Source: JADKIH01 sp031385005 (GTDB lineage Bacteria; Bacteroidota; Bacteroidia; AKYH767-A; 2013-40CM-41-45). Taken from it: a DNA stretch of 64,000 bases. The position numbers and the translations under genes were made by a program. Positions 1 through 8,100 of this stretch are shown here, piece after piece (position 1 is the stretch's first letter; each line of letters opens with the position of its first letter). The stretch covers positions 186,001 through 250,000 of the forward strand of contig JANNBB010000011.1 in NCBI GenBank assembly GCA_031385005.1, written 5' to 3'. Under the pieces are notes generated by a model that saw only the letters and a list, made by a program, of their open reading frames with translations, had not been told where the DNA came from and searched no databases.

Positions 1-981
1 GGGACATTGCTTAACGAAGGATTTCCTGTACGTTTCAGCGGACAAGATGTAGAGCGTGGAACTTTTTCACACAGGCATGCCGTGATTAACATGGAAGATT
101 CGGAAGAGCAGTATACACCGCTGAATAATCTTTATGCTAATCAGGCAGACTTCTGTATTTGCAACTCTTTGCTTTCGGAATACGCTGTATTGGGGTTTGA
201 ATATGGTTATGCCATGTCTTCTCCGAATTCATTGGTGATTTGGGAAGCGCAGTTTGGAGATTTCAACAACGGGGCGCAAATAATTATCGACCAGTACATC
301 AGTACGGCAGAAGATAAATGGAACCGTATGAATGGTATCGTTATGTTGCTGCCGCATGGATATGAAGGCCAGGGAGCCGAGCATTCGAGTGGTCGTATGG
401 AACGATTTCTTACATTATGTGCGCACATGAATATGCAAGTTGTGAATTGTACGACACCGGCAAATTTCTATCATGCTCTGCGTCGTCAACTGCACCGTCC
501 TTTCCGCAAACCGTTAATTGTTTTTACTCCAAAAAGTTTATTGCGACATCCTCGATGTGTATCCGAATTGGAAGATTTCGTTTCAGGTTCGTTTCAGAAT
601 ATTATTGACGATACGACTGTGGAAGTGTCCAAAGTGAAAAGAGTTATAGTCTGCACAGGAAAAATTTATTACGATTTACTTGAGCAAAAGGAAAAGAATC
701 AATCTTCGGATATTGCTATTGTTCGTCTCGAGCAACTTTATCCATTGCCTGTAGAGCAATTAAATACATTGAAGACACGATACAAATCTGCCGAAGAATG
801 GATTTGGACACAGGAAGAGCCCATCAACATGGGTGCATGGTCCTATTTGCTTCGTGTGGCTACATCTATCATTCCATTTAAAGTTATTGCCCGTCCCGAG
901 AGTGCGAGTCCGGCGACAGGAAGTTATAAAGCACACGAACGTGAGCAAACAAATTTAATCGCTCAGGCATTTAAAAAATAA
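1..981 (+). CDS. sucA: 2-oxoglutarate dehydrogenase E1 component, C-terminal part
   Basis: This is the C-terminal 326 residues of the thiamine-diphosphate-dependent E1 subunit of the 2-oxoglutarate dehydrogenase complex, which decarboxylates 2-oxoglutarate in the TCA cycle. The reading frame is already open at base 1, so the gene begins before the window. The family signature GQDVERGTFSHRHAV lies near the start. It is followed by LPHGYEGQGAEHSSGRMERF and by SPATGSYKAHEREQ near the end, all typical of the transketolase-like pyrimidine-binding and C-terminal domains of SucA. The E2 gene starts 5 bases downstream, so the two are surely co-transcribed. Identity is secure; only the N-terminal part is unseen. 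Confidence 0.97.
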   Translation, partial: GTLLNEGFPVRFSGQDVERGTFSHRHAVINMEDSEEQYTPLNNLYANQADFCICNSLLSEYAVLGFEYGYAMSSPNSLVIWEAQFGDFNNGAQIIIDQYISTAEDKWNRMNGIVMLLPHGYEGQGAEHSSGRMERFLTLCAHMNMQVVNCTTPANFYHALRRQLHRPFRKPLIVFTPKSLLRHPRCVSELEDFVSGSFQNIIDDTTVEVSKVKRVIVCTGKIYYDLLEQKEKNQSSDIAIVRLEQLYPLPVEQLNTLKTRYKSAEEWIWTQEEPINMGAWSYLLRVATSIIPFKVIARPESASPATGSYKAHEREQTNLIAQAFKK

Positions 982-986
982 GAAAC

Positions 987-2222
987 ATGGCAAAAATCGA
1001 AATGAAAGTTCCGAGTCCGGGAGAATCAATCACGGAAGTTCAGATTTCCCGCTGGTTAAAGAAAGACGGCGATTACGTGGAGAAGGACGAAGAATTATGT
1101 GAGGTGGATTCGGATAAAGCAACACTGACTTTAAATGCAGAAGCTGCCGGAGCCATCAAATTACTGGCAAAAGAAGGTGAGACGATAAAGGTCGGCAGTG
1201 TTGTGTGTACGATTGATGATAGTGTTGCTGCTCCGGTTGAAACCAAAGCGAAGAAGGAAACTGTGATGGCGGCAACAGTTGCATCTGTTGCCACTGCGGC
1301 GCCTGTTAAAGAAAAACAAGTACAACCGCAAGAAACCTATGCACAAGGAATTCCATCCGTAGCGGCAGAAAAAATGATGCGCGAGAAAGGAATTAGCGCG
1401 GCACAAATTACTCCGACAGGAAAGGGCGGCAGGATAACGAAAGGCGATGTTATGAATCCCGTTACTCCGGCGATTCGATCTGTTTCCGGAGGAAGAAATG
1501 AAAAGCGTGAGCCGATGACGATGTTACGCAAGCGTGTTGCAGAAAGACTGGTTTCGGTGAAACAGGAAACGGCCATGCTCACGACTTTCAACGAAGTGGA
1601 TATGAGTGCGATTATGGATATCAGAAAGCAGTACAAAGATACTTTTAAAGAGAAGTATGGAGTGAACCTTGGTTTCATGTCATTCTTTACAAAAGCAGTT
1701 TGCGAAGCGCTGATAGCATTTCCGGCTGTGAATGCACGCATTGACGGAACGGACATTGTTTATCACGATTACTGTGATGTAGGTATTGCTGTGAGTGCGC
1801 CAAAGGGATTGATGGTTCCGGTTATTCGAAATGCTGAGTCTATGTCGATGGCTGATATTGAAAACAGAATCATCCAACTTGCCACGAAGGCACGTGATGG
1901 AAAGTTGTCGATAGAAGAAATGACTGGAGGAACATTTACGATAACAAATGGCGGAGTATTCGGATCGATGCTTTCGACACCAATCATCAATCCTCCTCAG
2001 AGTGCAATTCTGGGTATGCACAACATTGTTGAGCGTCCGGTGGCAATAAATGGTAAGGTAGAAATCAGGCCGATCATGTATGTGGCACTTTCTTATGATC
2101 ATCGGATCATCGATGGACGGGAATCTGTTAGCTTTTTGGTTAAGGTAAAACAGATGCTGGAAGAACCGGTTAAGTTGATGTTTGGAGGGAATGACCCGGT
2201 GAAGGCATTACTCGGAATATAA
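987..2222 (+). CDS. sucB: Dihydrolipoyllysine-residue succinyltransferase (E2 of 2-oxoglutarate dehydrogenase)
   Basis: The 411-residue E2 core enzyme transfers the succinyl group from its lipoyl arm to CoA. An N-terminal lipoyl domain (about residues 2-76) carries the modified lysine K44 in the motif EVDSDKATL. An Ala/Val/Lys-rich linker follows (about 80-115), then a peripheral subunit-binding domain (about 120-155, IPSVAAEKMMREKGI and GKGGRITKGDV). The catalytic domain fills the rest and contains the His/Asp active-site motif SYDHRIIDGRE near residue 370. Length matches the family. It lies 5 bases after sucA, which supports the 2-oxoglutarate assignment over pyruvate or branched-chain E2. 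Confidence 0.97.
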   Translation: MAKIEMKVPSPGESITEVQISRWLKKDGDYVEKDEELCEVDSDKATLTLNAEAAGAIKLLAKEGETIKVGSVVCTIDDSVAAPVETKAKKETVMAATVASVATAAPVKEKQVQPQETYAQGIPSVAAEKMMREKGISAAQITPTGKGGRITKGDVMNPVTPAIRSVSGGRNEKREPMTMLRKRVAERLVSVKQETAMLTTFNEVDMSAIMDIRKQYKDTFKEKYGVNLGFMSFFTKAVCEALIAFPAVNARIDGTDIVYHDYCDVGIAVSAPKGLMVPVIRNAESMSMADIENRIIQLATKARDGKLSIEEMTGGTFTITNGGVFGSMLSTPIINPPQSAILGMHNIVERPVAINGKVEIRPIMYVALSYDHRIIDGRESVSFLVKVKQMLEEPVKLMFGGNDPVKALLGI

Positions 2223-2299
2223 GTAGTTTCATTGGGTGAAATAGCGAGAGAGGGATTTGCTTTTCTGCACGAAAAATTATTTTCGATAATTCATTTTAC

Positions 2300-2851
2300 A
2301 TGATTCGTGTTTTTGTTGCTTTTCCTTTAACTGACGTTTGGATTGAATCTTTTATTCCCCTTTCGAAAAAGAATTCTGCGTTGGAAAAATTCAGGTGGAC
2401 GCCCGTCGAAAACCTTCACATTACTCTATTTTTTATAGGTGAGGTTGAAGAAAAAAATCTCCAACTAATCTCATCAGCACTGAATAAAACTTTCCTTGGT
2501 CAACCAGCCATTCAGCTTTTTTTCGAATCGATAGAGTTGCGAGGTAAGAAGGAAAGTCCTTCTATGCTTTGGGGAAAATTCAGAATGAGTGAAACATTCA
2601 CCTTGCTTGCTGAAAAAATTCATGAAAGCGTAAAAGAATTGATGACAATTAAAGTTGTTCATAAAGATCCGGTACCGCATTGTACATTGGCCAGAATTAA
2701 ACCCGGAGCCGAAATAAATTTATTAAAGACAGAAATCAGTATTCCGTCTTCCGATCTGCTTGTTGATGTCGCCGAACTCTGGAAGACGATTAAGTACAAA
2801 GATGGCGTTAAATATGAGCGATTGTTTCACTGGAACTTTAGTGGAGAATAA
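2300..2851 (+). CDS. thpR: RNA 2',3'-cyclic phosphodiesterase (LigT/ThpR family)
   Basis: This 183-residue protein belongs to the 2H phosphoesterase family, which opens 2',3'-cyclic phosphates on RNA. Both diagnostic HxTL motifs are present: HITLFFIG near residue 43 and HCTLARI near residue 129. The spacing fits two lobes that each give one catalytic histidine. The N-terminus IRVFVAFPL is the usual first strand. It stands alone, 77 bases after sucB and on the same strand, with no clear terminator between them. The family is sure; the physiological RNA substrate in bacteria is not settled. Confidence 0.9.
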   Translation: MIRVFVAFPLTDVWIESFIPLSKKNSALEKFRWTPVENLHITLFFIGEVEEKNLQLISSALNKTFLGQPAIQLFFESIELRGKKESPSMLWGKFRMSETFTLLAEKIHESVKELMTIKVVHKDPVPHCTLARIKPGAEINLLKTEISIPSSDLLVDVAELWKTIKYKDGVKYERLFHWNFSGE

Positions 2852-2954
2852 AGTTTTGTCTTTTTCATTATAAAGATAAAAGATTACATATTTGTTATTA
2901 GTAAGACAGACATTACAGCCATTTATCTATTGCTAAGTCATCTTTTAGAAAAAC

Positions 2955-3008
2955 TTTCGGCTTATTAAAACACAAGTCTTTTTTTTATTCAGGAAAAGTA
3001 AGCCGAAA
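2955..3008. repeat. Inverted repeat in gene-free stretch
   Basis: The stretch 2852-3141 has no gene and is AT-rich. It contains perfect 10-base inverted arms, TTTCGGCTTA (2955-2964) and TAAGCCGAAA (2999-3008), separated by 34 bases. No uridine run follows the second arm, so it is not a clear terminator. Function unknown. Confidence 0.5.
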
Positions 3009-3125
3009 TTTCCTTTCAAAAAGTGTTTAGAAAATTAAAAATTATTTTAGCAAATTTTGTACTACAAATAATGAAAGAAATGATCCGTAGAATTTAGAAT
3101 TGAAAATATTTTTTTTACAACAGGA

Positions 3126-3158
3126 ATTAGCTAATTAACTAATTAACGAATTAGCTAA
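3126..3158. repeat. Interspersed TTAGCTAATTAACGAATT-type repeat
   Basis: An AT-rich, partly palindromic stretch made of the words TTAGCTAA, TTAACTAA and TTAACGAA. Related blocks occur at 11346-11362, 11972-12018, 22915-22986, 23044-23118 and 36166-36190, all next to gene ends or starts. The right half of this block is part of the 246-bp direct repeat. Confidence 0.7.
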
Positions 3159-3387
3159 TAAGTTTACCCTTCAGCCACAACTTCCTTCACTTCAGGTATC
3201 AATTGCTTCAATAAGTTTTCAATACCATTTTTCAGGGTAATGGCAGAAGACGGGCAACCGCTGCATGATCCTTTAAGAACAACCGTTACAACTCCATCAT
3301 CGTAGGATTTAAAATGAATGGCTCTGCCATCTTGTTCTACGGCCGGTTTCACATATTCGTCGAGTGTTTCAATAATCTTGCTTTCCA
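3142..3387. repeat. 246-bp direct repeat, copy 1 (nfu 3' end)
   Basis: This segment matches 11346-11591 over 246 bases in the same orientation, with no gaps and seven mismatches by eye (about 97 percent identity). It holds the last 75 codons of nfu, the stop codon and a short downstream repeat. Homology stops sharply after CTTTCCA at 3387. The two copies bracket the cassette island like a duplicated target or recombination site. Confidence 0.92.
3164..3387 (-). pseudogene. Duplicated 3' fragment of nfu (NifU C-terminal domain)
   Basis: The fragment encodes the last 75 residues of the complete nfu gene at 11368-11949. It keeps the Fe-S cluster-binding CSGCPSS motif and the native ending PEVKEVVAEG. 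The 5' two thirds of the gene, with the Nfu N-terminal scaffold domain, are missing. A GTG at 3350-3352 could start a 62-residue free NifU domain, but no promoter or ribosome site is evident. Only a few substitutions separate it from the full copy, so the duplication is recent. I call it a gene fragment; expression as a stand-alone domain cannot be excluded. Confidence 0.85.
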
Positions 3388-3449
3388 GCTAAACTGTAAA
3401 CTATTTTCTGGACGAGTCATACGTGCTTACACGCAATAAATTGCCGAGT

Positions 3450-3524
3450 GGGATTTTGTCCCAAAACAAGCGTTGGAAATATTTCACAAAAAATATTAGA
3501 AAAGTTAAAAATTCCGTTTTACAT
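3450..3524 (-). pseudogene. Remnant of a second small-cassette gene (signal peptide only)
   Basis: Read on the minus strand, this encodes an ATG, an immediate TAA stop, then NGIFNFSNIFCEIFPTLVL and GQN. This aligns without gaps to the first 25 codons of the intact 493-aa gene at 3649-5130 (MKKGALNFCLIFCLIFPRLV). Codon 2 has changed from lysine to stop, and the rest of the gene is gone. The left end meets the nfu fragment after about 60 unassigned bases. It is a dead copy of the small partner of the T9SS cassette. Confidence 0.8.
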
Positions 3525-3540
3525 TTTTAAATAAATGAAC

Positions 3541-3644
3541 TTATTTCATAATTGTGAGACGACTGAAATTATTTTCCATGCTTTCATTTACGGAAATTCG
3601 TAGTGTGTTTTTCGATCGCTTAACATCGAAATATTTTTGGTTGT
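3541..3644 (-). pseudogene. Remnant of a second large-cassette gene (T9SS C-terminus only)
   Basis: On the minus strand this reads TTKNISMLSD and then, after a frameshift, RISVNESMENNFSRLTIMK and a stop. It aligns to the last 35 or so residues of the 1926-aa protein (TTKNISSLSD and MENSFGRLTIIR). The 17-nt gap between its stop and the start of the small-gene remnant nearly equals the 18-nt gap of the intact pair, so large-then-small order is preserved. Homology ends within five bases of the stop codon of the intact small gene, which suggests a deletion or recombination joint there. Confidence 0.8.
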
Positions 3645-3648
3645 AAAT

Positions 3649-5130
3649 TTACTCTTTCACAAAAACTTTCACGAAACTATTTTTATCTGTTAACAATTCA
3701 ATAAAATAAATTCCCTGGGACAAAGAAGAAACATTCACTTCCAGATATTCGCCATTCTTGATCGATGAATAATTTAGGACTTGCTTCTGACCGATGGAAT
3801 TAAAAATAGAAGTAAATTTTATTAATTCATTACTTCTTTGTGTAATATACAGGATATTTCTGGCAGGATTTGGAAATACCTCAAACGATTGAACCGATGA
3901 AGAAATAGTAGGAACATCACTTGTAAGACTGTCACAGGCAGAACCAGATATGGGTCCAAGAAAATAATTGGGATGATTCGGAAGCGATTTAGAATAACCT
4001 GGTAAATGAATGCTATGCTGCTGAATGTCACATGACAGTCCTGCACTGTCAGGAAAATTGATAACATGATAATCCATAACGCTACTCGAAGAGTTAATAT
4101 AAATTTTATCATCGGGTGCTAATTGAAGCTGATAAAAAACAGTTGGTAATCCCCCACTCGAAAATCCATCATATATAGCTATGGTATCTAAACTTGCAGC
4201 AATATTGGGTGATAACAAATCAAACTGATATAAATTATAGATGGCAGAAACATACAAGTATCTACCACTTCGGGAAAAGGCAGCACCACCGGCCGCTATA
4301 CTATCATTAAAAGGAATATGGATTAGGTTGTTAAGCGATCCTGTGCATCTATCAAAATCCCAAATATCAAGGCCATTCATAGCTTCAAAATAAACAAATT
4401 TAGTTCCGTCGGAGGAGAACGCAGTTTGACCAAAGTAATTAGTTCGCCATGCACCTGCTTCATCAATCCATGGACCTTGAATCCCTGATGGAGTTACCAG
4501 ATATTTATAAAATGTATCGCTTTCAAATTTATGAGCAAGCAGCCACCAATCCCGTCCATTAGCATGTTTACATGCGGTAAGTTCGCCTTCAACGAGTGTG
4601 TCACTTAGCAAGACCGTGTTTTTTTGTATTACACCACCTAAACCTCCGTCAAGAGTCATATCAATAATAGAATAATATAAATAAAATGTTGCAAACGTAT
4701 TATTATAATCATCGCTGGTTTCATGAAATAAATAATATTTCGTATTATCTCCAGGCATTGGTATAACCAAATTAGCTTGTGGTAAAAGAAGACCATACTG
4801 ACTATGAGTTGTTGTGCCAACTCCGGGATTCAACCCGCTTCCGTTCAACATAGTATCATCAATAGCATTTGAAACATAAATACCATTTGAGCAAAATAAA
4901 ATATTTCCGGAACTGTCACCAATCTGTCCATTTGTAACCATGAAATTAAAATGCCTTGTAACGGAAGATATTAATAAACTTCCACTTCGAAAATCCAAAT
5001 TAATTCCTGTGAAATTAGGGCTGCAACATCCGTATCCCATTATCCAAAGCTTGTCCTGGTTTTGTCCCAGAACAAGCCTTGGAAATATTAAACAAAAAAT
5101 TAAACAAAAGTTTAAGGCTCCTTTTTTCAT
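3649..5130 (-). CDS. T9SS-exported KHANGRDWW protein (small partner of cassette 1)
   Basis: A 493-residue secreted protein of unknown function. It has a Sec signal peptide (residues 1-22, ending LVLGQ) and a type A T9SS sorting domain over the last 80 or so residues (VFPNPARN to FVKVFVKE). The body is rich in short beta-strand patterns and contains KHANGRDWWLL near residue 190 and SSDGTKFVYFEAMNGLDIWD near 240. The latter recalls beta-propeller blades, but that is inference. The protein at 49280-50773 is a clear paralogue with the same length and motifs. The gene starts 18 bases after the 1926-aa gene on the same strand, so the pair is probably one operon. Confidence 0.9.
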   Translation of the reverse strand: MKKGALNFCLIFCLIFPRLVLGQNQDKLWIMGYGCCSPNFTGINLDFRSGSLLISSVTRHFNFMVTNGQIGDSSGNILFCSNGIYVSNAIDDTMLNGSGLNPGVGTTTHSQYGLLLPQANLVIPMPGDNTKYYLFHETSDDYNNTFATFYLYYSIIDMTLDGGLGGVIQKNTVLLSDTLVEGELTACKHANGRDWWLLAHKFESDTFYKYLVTPSGIQGPWIDEAGAWRTNYFGQTAFSSDGTKFVYFEAMNGLDIWDFDRCTGSLNNLIHIPFNDSIAAGGAAFSRSGRYLYVSAIYNLYQFDLLSPNIAASLDTIAIYDGFSSGGLPTVFYQLQLAPDDKIYINSSSSVMDYHVINFPDSAGLSCDIQQHSIHLPGYSKSLPNHPNYFLGPISGSACDSLTSDVPTISSSVQSFEVFPNPARNILYITQRSNELIKFTSIFNSIGQKQVLNYSSIKNGEYLEVNVSSLSQGIYFIELLTDKNSFVKVFVKE

Positions 5131-5148
5131 TATTCAAAATAAATGAGC

Positions 5149-8100
5149 TTATCTTATAATTGTAAGTCGACCAAAACTATTTTCCATGTTATCCTTTCCG
5201 TTAATTCGAAGAGCGTATATTCCATCGCTTAATGAAGAAATATTTTTTGTCGTTCTGCTTTCATTAGGGTTCAATAAAAACTGCATGCTGATCCTGCCTA
5301 AATTATCGACAATTTGTAGTATTTGTTCGTTTTCAATATTGTAGGTGATGGTTACTTCACTTGAAGCAGGATTCGGAAACACTCCTATTGGCAATAATTT
5401 TTTTGAAGCAGTACGCAGTAGCCAGCCTGATTGTAGGCACACAAGTTCATCGTCGTATTGCACTTCTGGATCTATCAGCATGTATAATGATCGCGCACGA
5501 TGCACTGCGGGGCCGCCGGCTAACGGACATTGCTGTGCGACTTCAAGAATGTTATTGGAATTGGCATGGAAAAATACCGGATCATTCTTGACAATTCCAT
5601 TCAGGTAAATTTCATTGATGATTCGTTCGTTTTGTTCATACACCTCAGAACTTGTAATTTCATTGTTCTCACTGTTAAGAAAATCAGCCTGGGTTGAAAG
5701 CATGCTTTCTAATATTGTAAACGCTTGCTTATTAAAATTTATAAGCTGCTTAATCTGATCAATCATTAATAAACGTAGCTGAATCAAACTTTCTTTTTGA
5801 ATTTCATAAAGACCGTCAGTAGCAAGGGTGCTGTCGCATGTTCTGATGGTATCGGCTTTCTGATAAATGCTGATTGAATTATTTTCAATCGTTAAGAGCA
5901 ATACTTCCTGATTCGGAGTGATCTCATCGTTGCTTAAATTGATCGATGCAACCTTTTGAATTATTGATCCGGCCATACTCTGAAAAAAATCAGACAATAC
6001 CTGATGATTGTCCTTATAGGTAGGCATCTTCAATAATTTTTCATAGAGTGCCACTTTATCTTTCCATTTTGTTTCTTCATTAAATGTGGAAGAGTTTATC
6101 TGATCCAAAGCTACTTGTTCATCCATTGAATAAGCTGCATAACTTCCACCGCCTCCAGGATAAGGTTCCGTATATAAGTTACAATCCGACCGGTGACTGC
6201 CGATATTTCCACAATTTGCATCGTCCGTTGGGACAGTTGTAAACCAAGGAATCATTGCTTGAACAAAAATCTCAGAGGAAACTGGTAAATTTTGATGAGA
6301 AGGGAGATTTGCATAAACATGATAAAGTTGGTTAGCAACATTCGCTGAAGAAGGATTAAGATTTGTTGCCGCAAAACCTGCATAGGTGTTTAAATACCAC
6401 CAGTTGCCCATGTTTACTTGCGGGTCAACTAAGGCAGATGCGGTATAAACCAAACCATTAAAATGGTTCCCGATATCGTTTGAGCGAAGTGTGGTTGGTG
6501 TGATTCCACTATGACATGTACCGGAAAAACGAATGCCATTGGATGTATTTGTACCGCCATTGCATTTAATGTCGTTTGAGCGACTGTCAAAAATATCATA
6601 CGCTGTTTCAGCTGTTGAATAATTTATTTGTGAAGTAAAAGTACCATGAACACTGTTGCAGTTGATATTATTTAACTGTGATCCCGCCAGGGAGATACCC
6701 CTCATCGTATTGTTAACAAGATTATGAAGTGTAATGTAATTAAAATTAACAATCGAACTTTTAATTGCATTCAGATTAATTCCGGTTAATCCATAATCAT
6801 AAAGATGGATCGCATTCTGATTTATTAATGTATTTGTTTTGTTCAGATTATAACCGGCAACGTTTATACCGGTTGCTGCAGCGGTAGTTCCGTTAATGCA
6901 TGTTGCTCTTTGCCCGCCATAGATTTCGTTTTGTTGAATGAAAGAATTTGAATATCTGTCAACTACTACTAATGAAATCCCGAATGTATTGCAATCGATA
7001 TAGTTTTTTATTGCTTTTATGCTCAAAGAATTTCCTTTGCTTACAAAGATACCGAAATCACAATTTTCAATTCTGTTATTTTGAATGTCAACGCTTGAGT
7101 TCGAAGAATTAACTCCGTAACGGCAATCTTGAAAATCAGGGTCTGATGAGGATTTTCTTCCTGCCATTGTAATATAATTAGCAGTAGGAGTACCTTCTGA
7201 ATAAACAGCGCTACCATATTTTGCGAGTGAAGCTGATGAAATATTCGGAGGCCCATCATACTGAGTTACACGACGAAAACTATAATCGGTAAAATTGAGA
7301 TTCGAATTCGTAGAAAAAAGGCCAAAATTTATATCGTAAAATCGATTTATTGATAAACCGTCGTTTACACCGATATTAAAATATGAAACATTAATTGCCC
7401 TGATGCCGGCAAATGAATGTGAATATTGATAGTATGGAATGCCTGATGGGTTTCCGGGTTTTAATGCTCCGGATGTGTAAAAGCTTGTATTTTTTATAGA
7501 CCCATTTACTGTGATGGGAAAAGCAGATCCTGCATCTGCCAGGTTAATTCCAATCCAATCATTAATAAATTCACACATATCAATATTAATATTGCCACCG
7601 TCCCTGACATCCAAACCATATTGCGCGTCTTTAATTTTACAAGTTGGCGAAGAACTAATAGTCGTAAATGTCCCTCCTGAAAGAATGATAATACCACGCC
7701 ACATGTTTCCGCAAGAAGAAAGTTCACTTCCATTCCTGAGCGTTAAAGTATAAGGATTAGGTACTGTGATTGTTACTCCGCTTGCAATTGAGACAATGCA
7801 ATTATCCAACTCAACACTTTGGGTGAGCGTAACAGGAGAAACTAAATAATAATTGCCAGGGCCAATTACTGGGTTACTATCAAAATAATTTTGATCTAAC
7901 AAAATCCCTCCTCCAACTACATTTACTGTTACTGTTGAAGAGCCAGTACAAGTTCCCGAAGTTCCTACAACAGTATAAGTAGTAGTTGCTGTTGGACTTG
8001 CTATCGCTACAGAACACGTATTACAGGATAATCCGGTTGAAGGTGTCCAGGAAAAAGTATTCGCCCCGCTTGCAGTAAGTGAAACACTACTGCCAGCACA

